Assembly (NCBI GenBank): GCA_026874595.1
Contig: CM049308.1
Coordinates: forward strand, 71,024,624 to 71,088,623
DNA length: 64,000 nt
Source: Sipunculus nudus
Lineage: Eukaryota > Annelida > Sipuncula > Golfingiida > Sipunculidae
Direction of reading: 5' to 3'
In this document: positions 10,834-22,800 of the stretch, one piece after another
How the letters are laid out: every line of letters begins with the position of its first letter
Numbering within the stretch: position 1 is the first letter of the stretch
Program-made: the position numbers and the translations under genes
The notes under the pieces: model-generated
What the model was told of the DNA's origin: nothing
The model's input: only the letters and a program-made list of their open reading frames with translations
The model's database searches: none

Positions 10834-13800
10834 CTAGGGTTTAGGAAGTTGATAGCCTTCTGGTACGTTTCCTGTTCTTCTTTTACCAAAACACGCTGCG
10901 ATAACTTCATTTGCCGTGAACAACGTCAGATCCTGATCTGGCCCGCTGCCGAGCTCTGGGTTAACCTCTACCAAGTCAATGGCTGTTAACTTTCCTGGAT
11001 AAAATAAAAGAAAACAAAGATGTAAATTATTGTTGTTCTTTCTTTTTATTTGGCATGATGCTTTGGTAGGTTAATATCAATGACACAGTCAAAGACACTA
11101 CATGCAAGTCAAAGTGCAAGCCCAGAGAACTCGAGTCCAAGTCCATTTTCTTTGAGTCATGGACATTTGTGACCTAAGTCCAAGTCCAATACAATATCCT
11201 CAAAAAGCAATTGAAATTTCAGATTATCATTTGCAACATGTACATTTCTTAATATATGGGACAGTTTTTTTTTTTTCCATTAGACTTGTGATGGACTCGG
11301 CCTGATTTCGCGAGTCCCTACCTCCAAGGACAAGTCTGTGTTCTGAGTCCAAATCTGAGTTTGAGTCCCTAAAAATGTGGACATTAACGTAAAGTGCCCT
11401 ATATTCGGCAGGGTCTTAATATCGTCATCCAAAAACTAAATGATCCCTTCCTCTGACCCCGATTACTGAATAAGTCACTATGGCACACCGTTCGATCCAG
11501 GTTAGTTTGCTCTGCACATTTCAAGCAAGATAATTCATAAAAAATGTTTATTGTGTATTAAAATATGATGTGGAAGTTAGGTACCTCTGCTTAAGGTCAT
11601 ATTCTTACACTTCACAGTGTGCACGTACCTCTGTACACGGTGGAATATCTTTTGAAATTATGCACCAATCTATGCTATCTGAGCAACATGGCGTTCAGCA
11701 GAGGTCATGCTCCTATAATTGAGTCGACTTTAAAAGGGACAAGGCATTATTTATTTCCTATTACGTAAAATAAGTGCCGATATAAGGTCTCCAAGAAAGT
11801 GTGTTATGACGGATATAAGTCACCTTAATGCCGAAATGGTCCTTTATTCGTCAGGTGTCTCCAAATATAGTCATCATAATGTCGGGACGGTCGTAATATC
11901 GTCAGTATATTGTTAAGTGTATAATGCAAATCTTTTGCATGTTTAGCCGGTATTAAAATGATATAAATTTATATAGCTACCACAAAAATAATAAGTGTGT
12001 TTTAGTGGTTCGTAGTATTACCGATAAAAAGCTTGAGATGATGAGAAATCACCAGTGCGTCAAAGTATGCAGACTTTTTGGATTCAAGGTTTCTGAAAAA
12101 TAAATCCTTGGCACTGTCAATGAAATTCCCTTATTTTTAATATGTTTCACAGCAAAATCCCGCTTTTCCTATGGTCTGACATTACGGTATGATGCGACGT
12201 GTTGGTTGTTCAATCGTGTCCTGTGAATGACCTTCTTAATTTTGCCTAAAGAATCCTTCATCGTCATAACTTGCGGGCAAAAATAATTAGAAATCTCTTT
12301 ACCTATGGACCGAATTTTTATGTGCAGGCTTTTTTTTAAATATAACAGATATGTTACTAATACAGCCATGCTTGATATGAATCGTGTGATAAACCCGCAA
12401 CATATATAACAACATGGATAGCTAAAATGGAAAATGCCTTCATGGTTCACATGATAAAATTGATTTTGTTCTGTTGCTAACACTCGGTGCTTCATAAACA
12501 TTTGAGCTAAATTTAGGTCAAAATCCCCAAAAAAAAGGCCCCCGGATAAGGGGATGTAAAGCATTTGTCTGATGCAACGGCCGCATATGCACCGTATGCC
12601 GGCTTACTGGAAAAGCGTCCCAATGTATCAATCCCCTTTTTTTATTAAACAAAATGTTGGTATTTACAGCAAATGGCGTCCAGAAGATCATGGGCAGAAG
12701 CCGATATGAAAAGGGCCTTTGAATCTGTGACAAAAAACGGTGTATCAATTTCTTCTGCCGCAAAGCAATATGGAGTTCCCAGAATGACGCTCAGCGACAG
12801 AGTATCTGGCCGGGTTTCTGTAGATGGAAAAATTGGAATGCCTGTTGTACTCGGGGAACAACACGAATCAGCCCTGACAAGGTACATTTCATACATGGCA
12901 AATCATCGGTTTCCGATAACAAGAACCCAAGTTATCGGGTTGGCATGGGCAATAGCCCTTCAAGAAGGATCCGATTGCTTCAAAGAAACTGGCCCTTCAC
13001 TGAAATGGTAACGAGGTTTTAAGAAACGACATCCTGAACTTTCACTCAGGAAGCCAGAATCGGTTGACCGAGATCGTGTCTCAAACGCCACACCTGACTT
13101 AATAGCAGACTACTTTAGCGTGTTACGGTCACTCCTTGAGAAAAACAATCTAATGGAACAACCGAAACAGATATACAACTGCGATGAGGCTGCAATATTC
13201 TTAAACAAGTCATCAGAAAGGGTGCTAATCCCTGTAAAAAATAAGCATTGCCACACGCTAGCACAAGGTACTAGTCAGCACATCAGTTCTGTGTTGCATC
13301 AGTGCAGGGGGGCAATATCCCTCTGCTCATCATCTTCAGTAAGGGACTGCCATATGGAAGGCGCTACGAAACAGAGGGTCCACCAAATGCAACTTATAGT
13401 TCTTCAGAAACTGGTTTCATTGACCAGGAAATATATGCTGAATGGTTCGAGAAGAACTTTCTAGCTCATGCATCTAAAGAACGGCCGTTGTTGCTCTTGC
13501 AGGATGGTGCATCAGCCCACATTTCTCCGAAGCTGATAGACATGGCTATCGCTAATGATGTCATTTTGCTTTGCTTTCCCCCCAAACTGACGCATATACT
13601 GCAGCAGTGTGATGTTGTTGTGTACCGAAGAATGAAATCCGAGCTGAGTCGTGTAATGCATCAAATAAAAATGCTAAGAAGTGATTGTTGGGTCAGTAAG
13701 CAGAAGTTTCCGGGAGTGTTCAGAGAAGTCGTGCAGAAGACATTCACCTCAGAGATCATCACTGAATCGTTTCGTAAGTGTGGCGTATGCCCTTTCAATC

Positions 13801-16800
13801 CAGATGCTGTTAGCATGAAACTGATCAAGGGCCCTTCTAGAAAGAGCATGGAAAATTCCTCAGCACATGAGACTGAAGTTGGCGAGACTAAAGAAACACC
13901 AACAGAAGCAGAGGCACAGAAGCTTCCTGATGCTTTACAGAGTAGAGATGAGAGCCCCGAAGAAGAGAGAAAAGATGACATAGCAGTATTGAACCTATGT
14001 GTTGAGATGGTAGATGCAGTGGATATACTAGAAGGCGCTGAGGTGATAGTTTCCGCTGATGAAGGACAACCAACACCCTGCCCACCGTCTCTTGCTTTGC
14101 ATGCAATAGAAAAGTCGCTTACACCACGGAAGAAGGCGGCTTATACGTCTAAGTATGAGAAAGGGACTGAAGATGCCAGTGATGCAGTATTCACAATGCT
14201 GGCTTTCCTTAAAACCAAGGTCAGCAACTCTGACACCTCGACAAACCGAACCCCACTTACCCCTCCAAAACCGCAAGACAATCTTCTAGTCAAGGCGGGT
14301 CTTATCCCAGAAAAACTTGCAAATATATTGACAACACCCCCTTCGCCTCCAAAACACCCAGTGTTTGTTGGCAAACGTAGAACTACAAAGGCTAGAGTAT
14401 TAACATCTGAAGAAATAGCAAATGAAATCAGAGAACATGACAGAGAAAAGAGAAATGCAGAAGAAGCAAAAAAGAAGAGAAAGATAGAACGGGAAAAAAA
14501 GAAACAACAAAGAGAACAGGAACAGAAAGATAAGCAGAAACGTATTGAGGAGAAAAGGCAAGAGAGGCTTTTAGCTAAAGCTGCACAAGAGAAGACAAGG
14601 GAGGAAAATAAACGAAAGAAACAGTTTGAGACATGGCAGCGATCCCTGCAAAAGTGCAAAGATTTCACAACCTTCAAAGCTCTCAGCAGGGTCATCGAAC
14701 GATCTTTCAATCAAAACCAGAAGATAGAATATCAGCCGAGCTTCTTGAAGCCATGGGTGGTTTAAGGGGGTTCAGACCTTTGCAGATTCCTGCGCAGGGA
14801 GATTGTCTGCCAATGACGGCGAGTTATATCATGTAAGGTACTGAAGTTCATTATGTCGAGGCCCGAGTGAGGATTGCTGTAGAGCTTGCTGCCAATGATG
14901 AAGTATATCTTGATGATAACTTTCTTGGACAAGGACTAAGTGGCTGCTCTTCAAGAAGCACGGCTTATGCTCTTTTCAGTGACTCGTACGAGCGTGGTTC
15001 GAATTTGACGCAAAACGTTGTACGCCAATTGTTTCAAAACGAAACATTGCATATTGTCAGGCCGCACTCTTACATGGGCATGTGGCAAATACATGCAGTC
15101 ACATCTATACTTGGAGTGAAGCTTCGTTCAATATATCCTGGGCAGGGTTCTCCGCCCAATGATCTTAATCGCCTAGTGTTTCCTAGGACACTCAGGTGGG
15201 AAAATTCAATCAACATCATGTGGACGAACGTCAACAACAAAGACAGGTATAGTTGGTGGGAGCCTAATCACTTTGTGCCATTACTCCCTGTGGATCCAGA
15301 GGATATCGTCCAAGTGGGACATTCGAGCCATGGTCAACAAGAAAGAGAAAAGCAGAGAACTTAGACTGTAATTGAACAGACAGATACAGAAACAGGATCA
15401 GGTGAGCGAGAACAGGGGAAGCATGAGAAGGAGAAGACAAAGGAGGATACGGGTCCAAGAGGATGTGGACATCAGGATAAAGAGAATACAGCAGCTCAAA
15501 CAGTAACTGAGGATCAGGAGACAAAGTTGAAAGCAGACAAATCCAGAAGTGTACCTGGGGTAAAGAAATGGAGCAATGCCAAGGAGGGAACGTGTTGTGT
15601 GTAGAGACGGAATCAAACAAAAGCAGCGATGTACAACAGAATACAGAGATGGAGACAGACCAAAGCAGAGATAAACAGCAGAACACAGAGATGGAGACAG
15701 ACCAGAGCAGAGATGTACAGCAGAAAACAAAGATGGAAACAGACCAGAGCAGAGATGTACAGCAGATTACAGAGATGGAGACAGACCAGAGCAGAGATGT
15801 ACAGCAGATTACAGAGATGGAGACAGACCAGAGCAGAGATAATGGAGCAATGCCAAGGAGGGAAAGTGTTGTGTGTAGAGACGGAATCAAACAAAAGCAG
15901 CGATGTACAACAGAATACAGAGATGGAGACAGACCAGAGCAGAGATAAACAGAAAAAAACAGAGATGGAGACAGACCAGAGCAGAGATGTACAGCAGAAA
16001 ACAAAGATGGAAACAGACCAGAGCAGAGATGTACAGCAGATTACAGAGATAGAGACAGACCAGAGCAGAGATATACAGCAGAAAAAAAAGATGGAGACAG
16101 ACCAGAGCAGAGATGTACAGCAGAAAACAAAGAACGAGGCAGACCATAGTAGATATGTACAACAGATTACAGAGATGGAGACAGACCAGAACAGAGATGT
16201 ACAGCAGAAAAAAAATGGCGACAGACCAGAGCAGAGATGTACAGCAGATTACAGAAATGGAGACAGACCAGAGCAGAAATGTACAACAGAAAACAGAGAT
16301 GGAGACAGACCAGAGCAGAGATGTACAGCAGAAAACAAAGATGGAGGCAGACCAGAGTAGATATGTAAAGCAGAAAACAAAGATGGAGGCAGACAAGAGC
16401 AGAGATGAACAGCAGAAAACAGAGATAGAGACAGACCAGGGCAGAGATGTACAACAGATTACAGAGATGGAGACAGACCAGAACAGAGATGTACAGCAGA
16501 AAACAAAGATTGAGGCAGACCAGAGCAGAGATGTACAGCAGATTACAGAGATGAAGGCAGACCAGAGCAGAGATGTACAGCAAGATTACAGAAATGGAGG
16601 CAGACCAGAGCAGATATGTAAAGCAGAAAACAAAGATGGAGGCAGACAAGAGCAGAGATGAACAGCAGAAAACAGAGAAAGAGACAGACCAGGGCAGAGA
16701 TGTACAACAGAAAACAGAGATGGAGACAGACCAGAGCAGAGATGTACAGCAGAATACAGAAGTGGAGACATACCAGAACAGAGATGTACAGCAGAAAACA

Positions 16801-19800
16801 AAGATTGAGGCAGACCAGAGCAGAGATGTACAGCAGATTACAGAGATGAAGGCAGACCAGAGCAGAGATAATGGAGCAATGCCAAGGAGGGAAAGTGTTG
16901 TGTGTAGAGACGGAATCAAACAAAAGCAGCGATGTACAACAGAATACAGAGATGGAGACAGACCAAAGCAGAGATAAACAGCAGAACACAGAGATGGAGA
17001 CAGACCAGAGCAGAGATGTACAGCAGAAAACAAAGATGGAAACAGACCAGAGCAGAGATGTACAGCAGATTACAGAGATGGAGACAGACCAGAGCAGAGA
17101 TGTACAGCAGATTACAGAGATGGAGACAGACCAGAGCAGAGATAATGGAGCAATGCCAAGGAGGGAAAGTGTTGTGTGTAGAGACGGAATCAAACAAAAG
17201 CAGCGATGTACAACAGAATACAGAGATGGAGACAGACCAGAGCAGAGATAAACAGAAAAAAACAGAGATGGAGACAGACCAGAGCAGAGATGTACAGCAG
17301 AAAACAAAGATGGAAACAGACCAGAGCAGAGATGTACAGCAGATTACAGAGATAGAGACAGACCAGAGCAGAGATATACAGCAGAAAAAAAAGATGGAGA
17401 CAGACCAGAGCAGAGATGTACAGCAGAAAACAAAGAACGAGGCAGACCATAGTAGATATGTACAACAGATTACAGAGATGGAGACAGACCAGAACAGAGA
17501 TGTACAGCAGAAAAAAAATGGCGACAGACCAGAGCAGAGATGTACAGCAGATTACAGAAATGGAGACAGACCAGAGCAGAAATGTACAACAGAAAACAGA
17601 GATGGAGACAGACCAGAGCAGAGATGTACAGCAGAAAACAAAGATGGAGGCAGACCAGAGTAGATATGTAAAGCAGAAAACAAAGATGGAGGCAGACAAG
17701 AGCAGAGATGAACAGCAGAAAACAGAGATAGAGACAGACCAGGGCAGAGATGTACAACAGATTACAGAGATGGAGACAGACCAGAACAGAGATGTACAGC
17801 AGAAAACAAAGATTGAGGCAGACCAGAGCAGAGATGTACAGCAGATTACAGAGATGAAGGCAGACCAGAGCAGAGATGTACAGCAAGATTACAGAAATGG
17901 AGGCAGACCAGAGCAGATATGTAAAGCAGAAAACAAAGATGGAGGCAGACAAGAGCAGAGATGAACAGCAGAAAACAGAGAAAGAGACAGACCAGGGCAG
18001 AGATGTACAACAGAAAACAGAGATGGAGACAGACCAGAGCAGAGATGTACAGCAGAATACAGAAGTGGAGACATACCAGAACAGAGATGTACAGCAGAAT
18101 ACAGATATGGGGGCAGACCAGACCAGGTGCACGGCAGAGTATAGAGAGAGAGGCAGATGGCTTAGTAGCAAACCAGAAAATCCATGATGGCCAGTTGGGC
18201 GTATTGGCAGACGCATCTGACGTTGAGAGAGACGCTGCTGGTCCACCTTTTTCTTCGGAAAGGTACATTTTTTTTATTGTTAAAGATCACCGAATTTACA
18301 AATATGTTTAAAGGTACAATATTATACCTTTAATTTCACACTTTCAGTTCAGTTTTTCTCCATATATATACAGTTGGGCGTATTGGCAGACGCATCTGAC
18401 GTTGAGAGAGACGCTGCTGGTCCACCTTTTTCTTCGGAAAGGTACATTTTTTTTATTGTTTAAGATCACTGAATTTACAAATATGTTTAAAGGTACAATA
18501 TTATACCTTTTATTTCACACTTTCAGTTCAGTTTTGCTCCATATATATATATTTTCAAACAAAACCATCCCAGCACACAGTTTCAGTACTTCACATACGG
18601 CTGTTTAACACCTTGTTTTGGCTCTGTGTGTGTCGGAAACACAGTCCACGTGTGTCTTTTTACATTAAGAAGGCCATGTAACCGGAGGTCCAATAGTGAG
18701 CCGAAACATGCGATGTTTCAGCTAGCATGAACATGTATTACATTTTTTGGGCCAAGTAAGTAAGGGCATCTCCTGTTTGACATGTTTTGTGGCCGGGCGA
18801 CACACTCACTGTGTTTATTTAGACACCTGAAATCGCGCCCAGTCCACTGTTTTTTCACACTCGTTTACAGGAATAAGCAAATGGTTTCAGGACAATATTT
18901 TGGCAGGTATAAATTTATTTTAAAAGGAAAAAAAACTATTGTTCGTGTTAATTCAACATGCCTAATAGGTGATTGGGCCCCTTTAAGTATCAGAATGATT
19001 TATATATGTAAATTCTTTTGGTTGCTCTCATTTGGAATTTATTTTGTCATGTACAGTTCATTGCATGTTATTAATTTGTAGTAGGTGCACGTCATTACAC
19101 AAAATACAATATAAAGTTACTATTTTCTTGTTAATCCTGAAAGATTCCCTCCTGCAACCTTTCTCAAAGTGAAATATGGGACCGAATTTCTTCCGGCGGT
19201 TGTGAGTTAAACATATTAGTTAAGATACCATTTGCTGTTCAACATTACACATTAACAATAGTTGATTCGTCTATAACTAATTGGAAGTGTTATCACCTTC
19301 CTGTTTCTGTTTTCTTCTTGTTCTGTTTTACCGTACTTCACTATTTAGTATGTAATACAATGATGCTATAGTTTTTGTATGACTGTTACATATATATGAT
19401 AACTTTTAACAAATTACTATACAATAACAATAAAAAACCTATATAAATATAAAAAGTCTTAAATCATATTTCCTGTAAATTCCAATGTGTTATCAGAAAT
19501 ATCCATTTCCCATATATATGTTCTGTTATGTTAAGATTTCCTTGTTGGATCATCATATATGGAAGGTGTGGCAAAGGTTAGCAAAAGAATTAAGTTAACA
19601 ATTTTAACGTTACGTCTGTTTGTTTCAGGTGGCTAATCGTCATGTTTGTTCAGCTGCGGATTTCGTTTGGGTGCAGTATTGCAAAAGACGTTCAGACTTT
19701 TTTTCATCATATTGCCAACGACGTATGAGGTCGACTTGGTAGATGTCGTGTCAACACTACGTCCATCTGTCAGGCGGATTGGCAGACATCGGGAAGTTTA

Positions 19801-22800
19801 CTCCTTTCAGAATTTCTGAATAAAGTTTCTTGTGATGCAATTTTTGTTTTTCGAGTTATTCTTTACCAGTGGTAAATCAGTCAAATTAAATATGACGAAC
19901 TTTCGACTCCCCATAAAAATTGATGACGGACATAAGAACCCTTGACGATATAAGGACACCTCAGCTCACGATATAAGGACACGGCCTACCTATTTCCGTC
20001 ATCTGCAACCTCGTGTTGTTTATTAAGTTCTGTTATCTTGAGATTCTATAATACATTTTATTCTGAACAACACTTTAATTCCTAAGAAATTTTACTTTAA
20101 ATGACACCACAGAATGCGGCGTGTGTCCTCAAAGTTTCCAATAACTCCCTATTGAAAATTGCAATGAGGAAAAAACTGACGAACTTTGGGCACTCTACGT
20201 TACTGGTTACAATTTGCCCCAATAAATGTCATTAGTTCTATACCATCATATTCACATTCAGTTTTTATTTAGTTATAAAATTAATATGTTCACTGATGAT
20301 GATGCACTTTGTCACACTGATCTAAACAAATTTCCTTTGTCCAAACTTGTTCAGGCATTTACAAATTACCATACCCACATATGATGTTTCTTTGTGTAAT
20401 AGCTAGTTTTAATTAAATATGATATTACCAGTACAAAAAGTAATTATGCAGTGAATATCTTAATTTTTGTGCAATCAATGTAAGATCAGTGTGCCAAAAT
20501 TTTTGTAACCAACAGCTGTACCTTTCATAACGATATTTCATGACAGAATCATGATTTATACAAATAAATCATATAAAAATATATTATAATTACAGCAGGA
20601 ATTAGACCATAAGTACAGAAAATGGCACCTGTACAATTATGACACATATGTTGGAGGACCCACCCCAGGTAGTGTGAGAAACAAATGAATGCCTAATATT
20701 AACATTAGAATAAACACATCCTTTAATTGTATCCGCAAAAACAGAGTTTTGCGGATACTATGTTTTCAGCTGCACGCTGCCGCCGCCGCCGCCGCGTAGG
20801 TGTCCCGAGAACTCCTCCGTAACCGCTGGGCGGAATTTTACGAAACCCGGGATTATGTTCAGGTCACATGTGAACTGCTGCGCTCCGATTTTGTTTTGAC
20901 CTCTGACCTTTCCTCTGCGCTCTGCGTCCGTTTGTGCATCTGTTTCCACACATAAACCCACATATCTCGGGAACCGTTTGACGGATCAGGAAATTTTTTT
21001 TGCACAAATGTAGCCCTTGGAGAGCTTTATAACATACACAAAGTGTCTATCTGTTCATCTGCCTTGGGTTAAAATCACTCATATCTCTGCAGTGACTTGA
21101 CTAATTCACCTGAAATTTGGCATGCGTATACATCCTGGATAGCTTTTCTGATTTTGTGACAGGTGGCGCCACCTACATTCACGTTTATGCTGCAGACATC
21201 CAAGCTCATATCTCGGGAACCGTTTGACCGATCAGGAAAATTTTTTTTAGCACAAATGTAGCCCTTGGAGAGCTTTATAACATACACAAAAAATGGTGGC
21301 GCCACCTGCAACCATGTTTGCACAGTGTCCATCTGTTCGTCTGCCTTGGGTTAAAATCACTCATATCTCTGCAGTGACTTGACTAATTCACCTGAAATTT
21401 GGCATGCATATACATCCTGGATTGCTTTTCTGATTTTGTGACAGGTGGCGCCACCTACATTCACGTTTACGCTGCAGACATCCAAGCTCATATCTCGGGA
21501 ACCGTTTGACCGATCAGGAAAATTTTTTTGCACAAATGTAGCCCTTGGAGAGCTTTATAACATTCACAAAAAATGGTGGCGCCACCTGCAACTATGTTTG
21601 CACAGTGTCCATCTGTTTGCCTGCCTTGAGTTAAAATCACTCATATCTCTGCAGTGACTTGACTAAGTCACCTGAAATTCGGCATGCGTATACATCCTGG
21701 ATAGCTTTTCTGATTTTATGACAGGTGGCGCCACCTACATTCACGTTTACGCTGCAGACATCCAAGCTCATATCTCGGGAACCGTTTGACCGATTGGGCC
21801 AAAATTTTGCATGTGTATAGATCTCACATAGCTCTTTATCATAGGCAAAACTGGTGGCGCCACCTGCAGCCATTTTTGCACAGCTCCTGTCTGTTTGTCT
21901 GCCATGGGATAAAATCACTCATATCTCGGCAGTGGTTTGACATATCTGGCTAAAATTTTGCAGGTTTATACATCCCCGACAGCTCTCTTGATTTTATGAC
22001 AGGTGGCGCCACCTGCATTCTAGTTTATGCAGCAGACATCCAAGCTCATATCTTGGGAACCGTTGGACTGATTGGGCCAAAGTTTTGCATGTGTATAGTT
22101 CTCACATAGCTCTTTATCATACGCAAAACTGGTGGCGTCACCTGCAACCATTTTTGCTCAGCGTCCATCTGATTGTCTGCCACGGGCTAAAATCACTCAT
22201 ATACATGTAGTGGTTTGACTTATCTGCCTTAAATTTTGCATATGTATACAACTTGGACGGCTTTCTGGATTATGTGGTAGGGGGGGCAACCTTCATACAC
22301 AATTTGGCTGCAGACATCCATGCTAATATGCAACACTTCACTCTATTTCCCCTTGCCACTTAATCTATGCCTCACTTCACCTGTTCCACTCTGATTTAGG
22401 CCGATACATGTAGTCGCTTGTCGACTACCTGTATTCTAGTTTCCATTTGATGATATGTGCATTTAACTGGAAAAGCTAAACATAACTGCCAAGAGAGTAT
22501 GCCTTCATCTTCTTTCATGTGTTTTTGTTTGCGTGTGTGTGTTTTTGCTCACAACATAGCTTGCGCAATCATGAACAGAATCCCATGGAATTTTCACAGC
22601 ATTTTGGGAATGGGCCAGTGAAGAATCTATTAGATTTCGTTGTGGATCCAGCGCATGATCTGGATTCATGAACATCATCAAATGTAGAAGAACTTAAGAA
22701 CTTAGAAATATGGGCCAAGTAAGTGAATGCAAACATGGTTTTAGGAGCATCGCACAAAAAAGACCCAACACATGGCGGAGGCTTGCATTCCTTAGAATGC

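Larger units (their letters stand above)
11387..20200 (+). mobile_element. 8.8-kb pogo/Tigger-type DNA transposon with accessory OTU-like ORF
   Basis: The left end reads ACGTAAAGTGCCC and the right end, reverse complemented, ACGTAGAGTGCCC. The match continues imperfectly (TTCGGCAG versus TTCGTCAG) to about 26 bp. Both ends are flanked by TA (11385-11386 and 20201-20202), the target duplication expected for pogo and Tc1/mariner elements. Subterminal motifs recur inside each end: CTTAATATCGTCATC (11415), CGATATAAGG (11778), CGTAATATCGTCAG (11892), and GACGATATAAGGACAC and CACGATATAAGGACAC near 19944 and 19967. Cargo in order: broken transposase, broken OTU-like ORF, 42-bp minisatellite, a tandem 179-bp duplication, a nested repeat (18569-18980) and a possible last exon with a polyA signal. 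Internal stops show this copy is dead as it stands. It lies inside arginase intron 8, opposite in sense to the host gene. Confidence 0.75.

Noticed and set aside
12169-12896. Three overlapping minus-strand ORFs left of the transposase
   Set aside because: They lie in the transposon's leading region, show no recognisable motif and partly mirror the transposase start.
13661-14710. Minus-strand ORFs opposite the transposase, one Ser/Phe/Cys-rich of 189 codons
   Set aside because: Antisense shadow of the Lys/Glu-rich coiled-coil region.
15606-18160. CRISPR-like regular array
   Set aside because: Units are contiguous 42-bp repeats with no unique spacers, in a eukaryotic transposon; it is a minisatellite.
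15264-18268. Long minus-strand ORFs rich in Leu, Cys and Ser across the minisatellite, resembling membrane proteins
   Set aside because: They are translations of the antisense of a 42-bp repeat with no stop codon; all frames are open for the same reason.
21075-22000. Recurring ORFs of 60-95 codons within the Helitron-like copies (also at 5811, 58591, 59449, 59680)
   Set aside because: They recur because the DNA repeat recurs, in both strands and with frame breaks; no protein-level conservation is evident.
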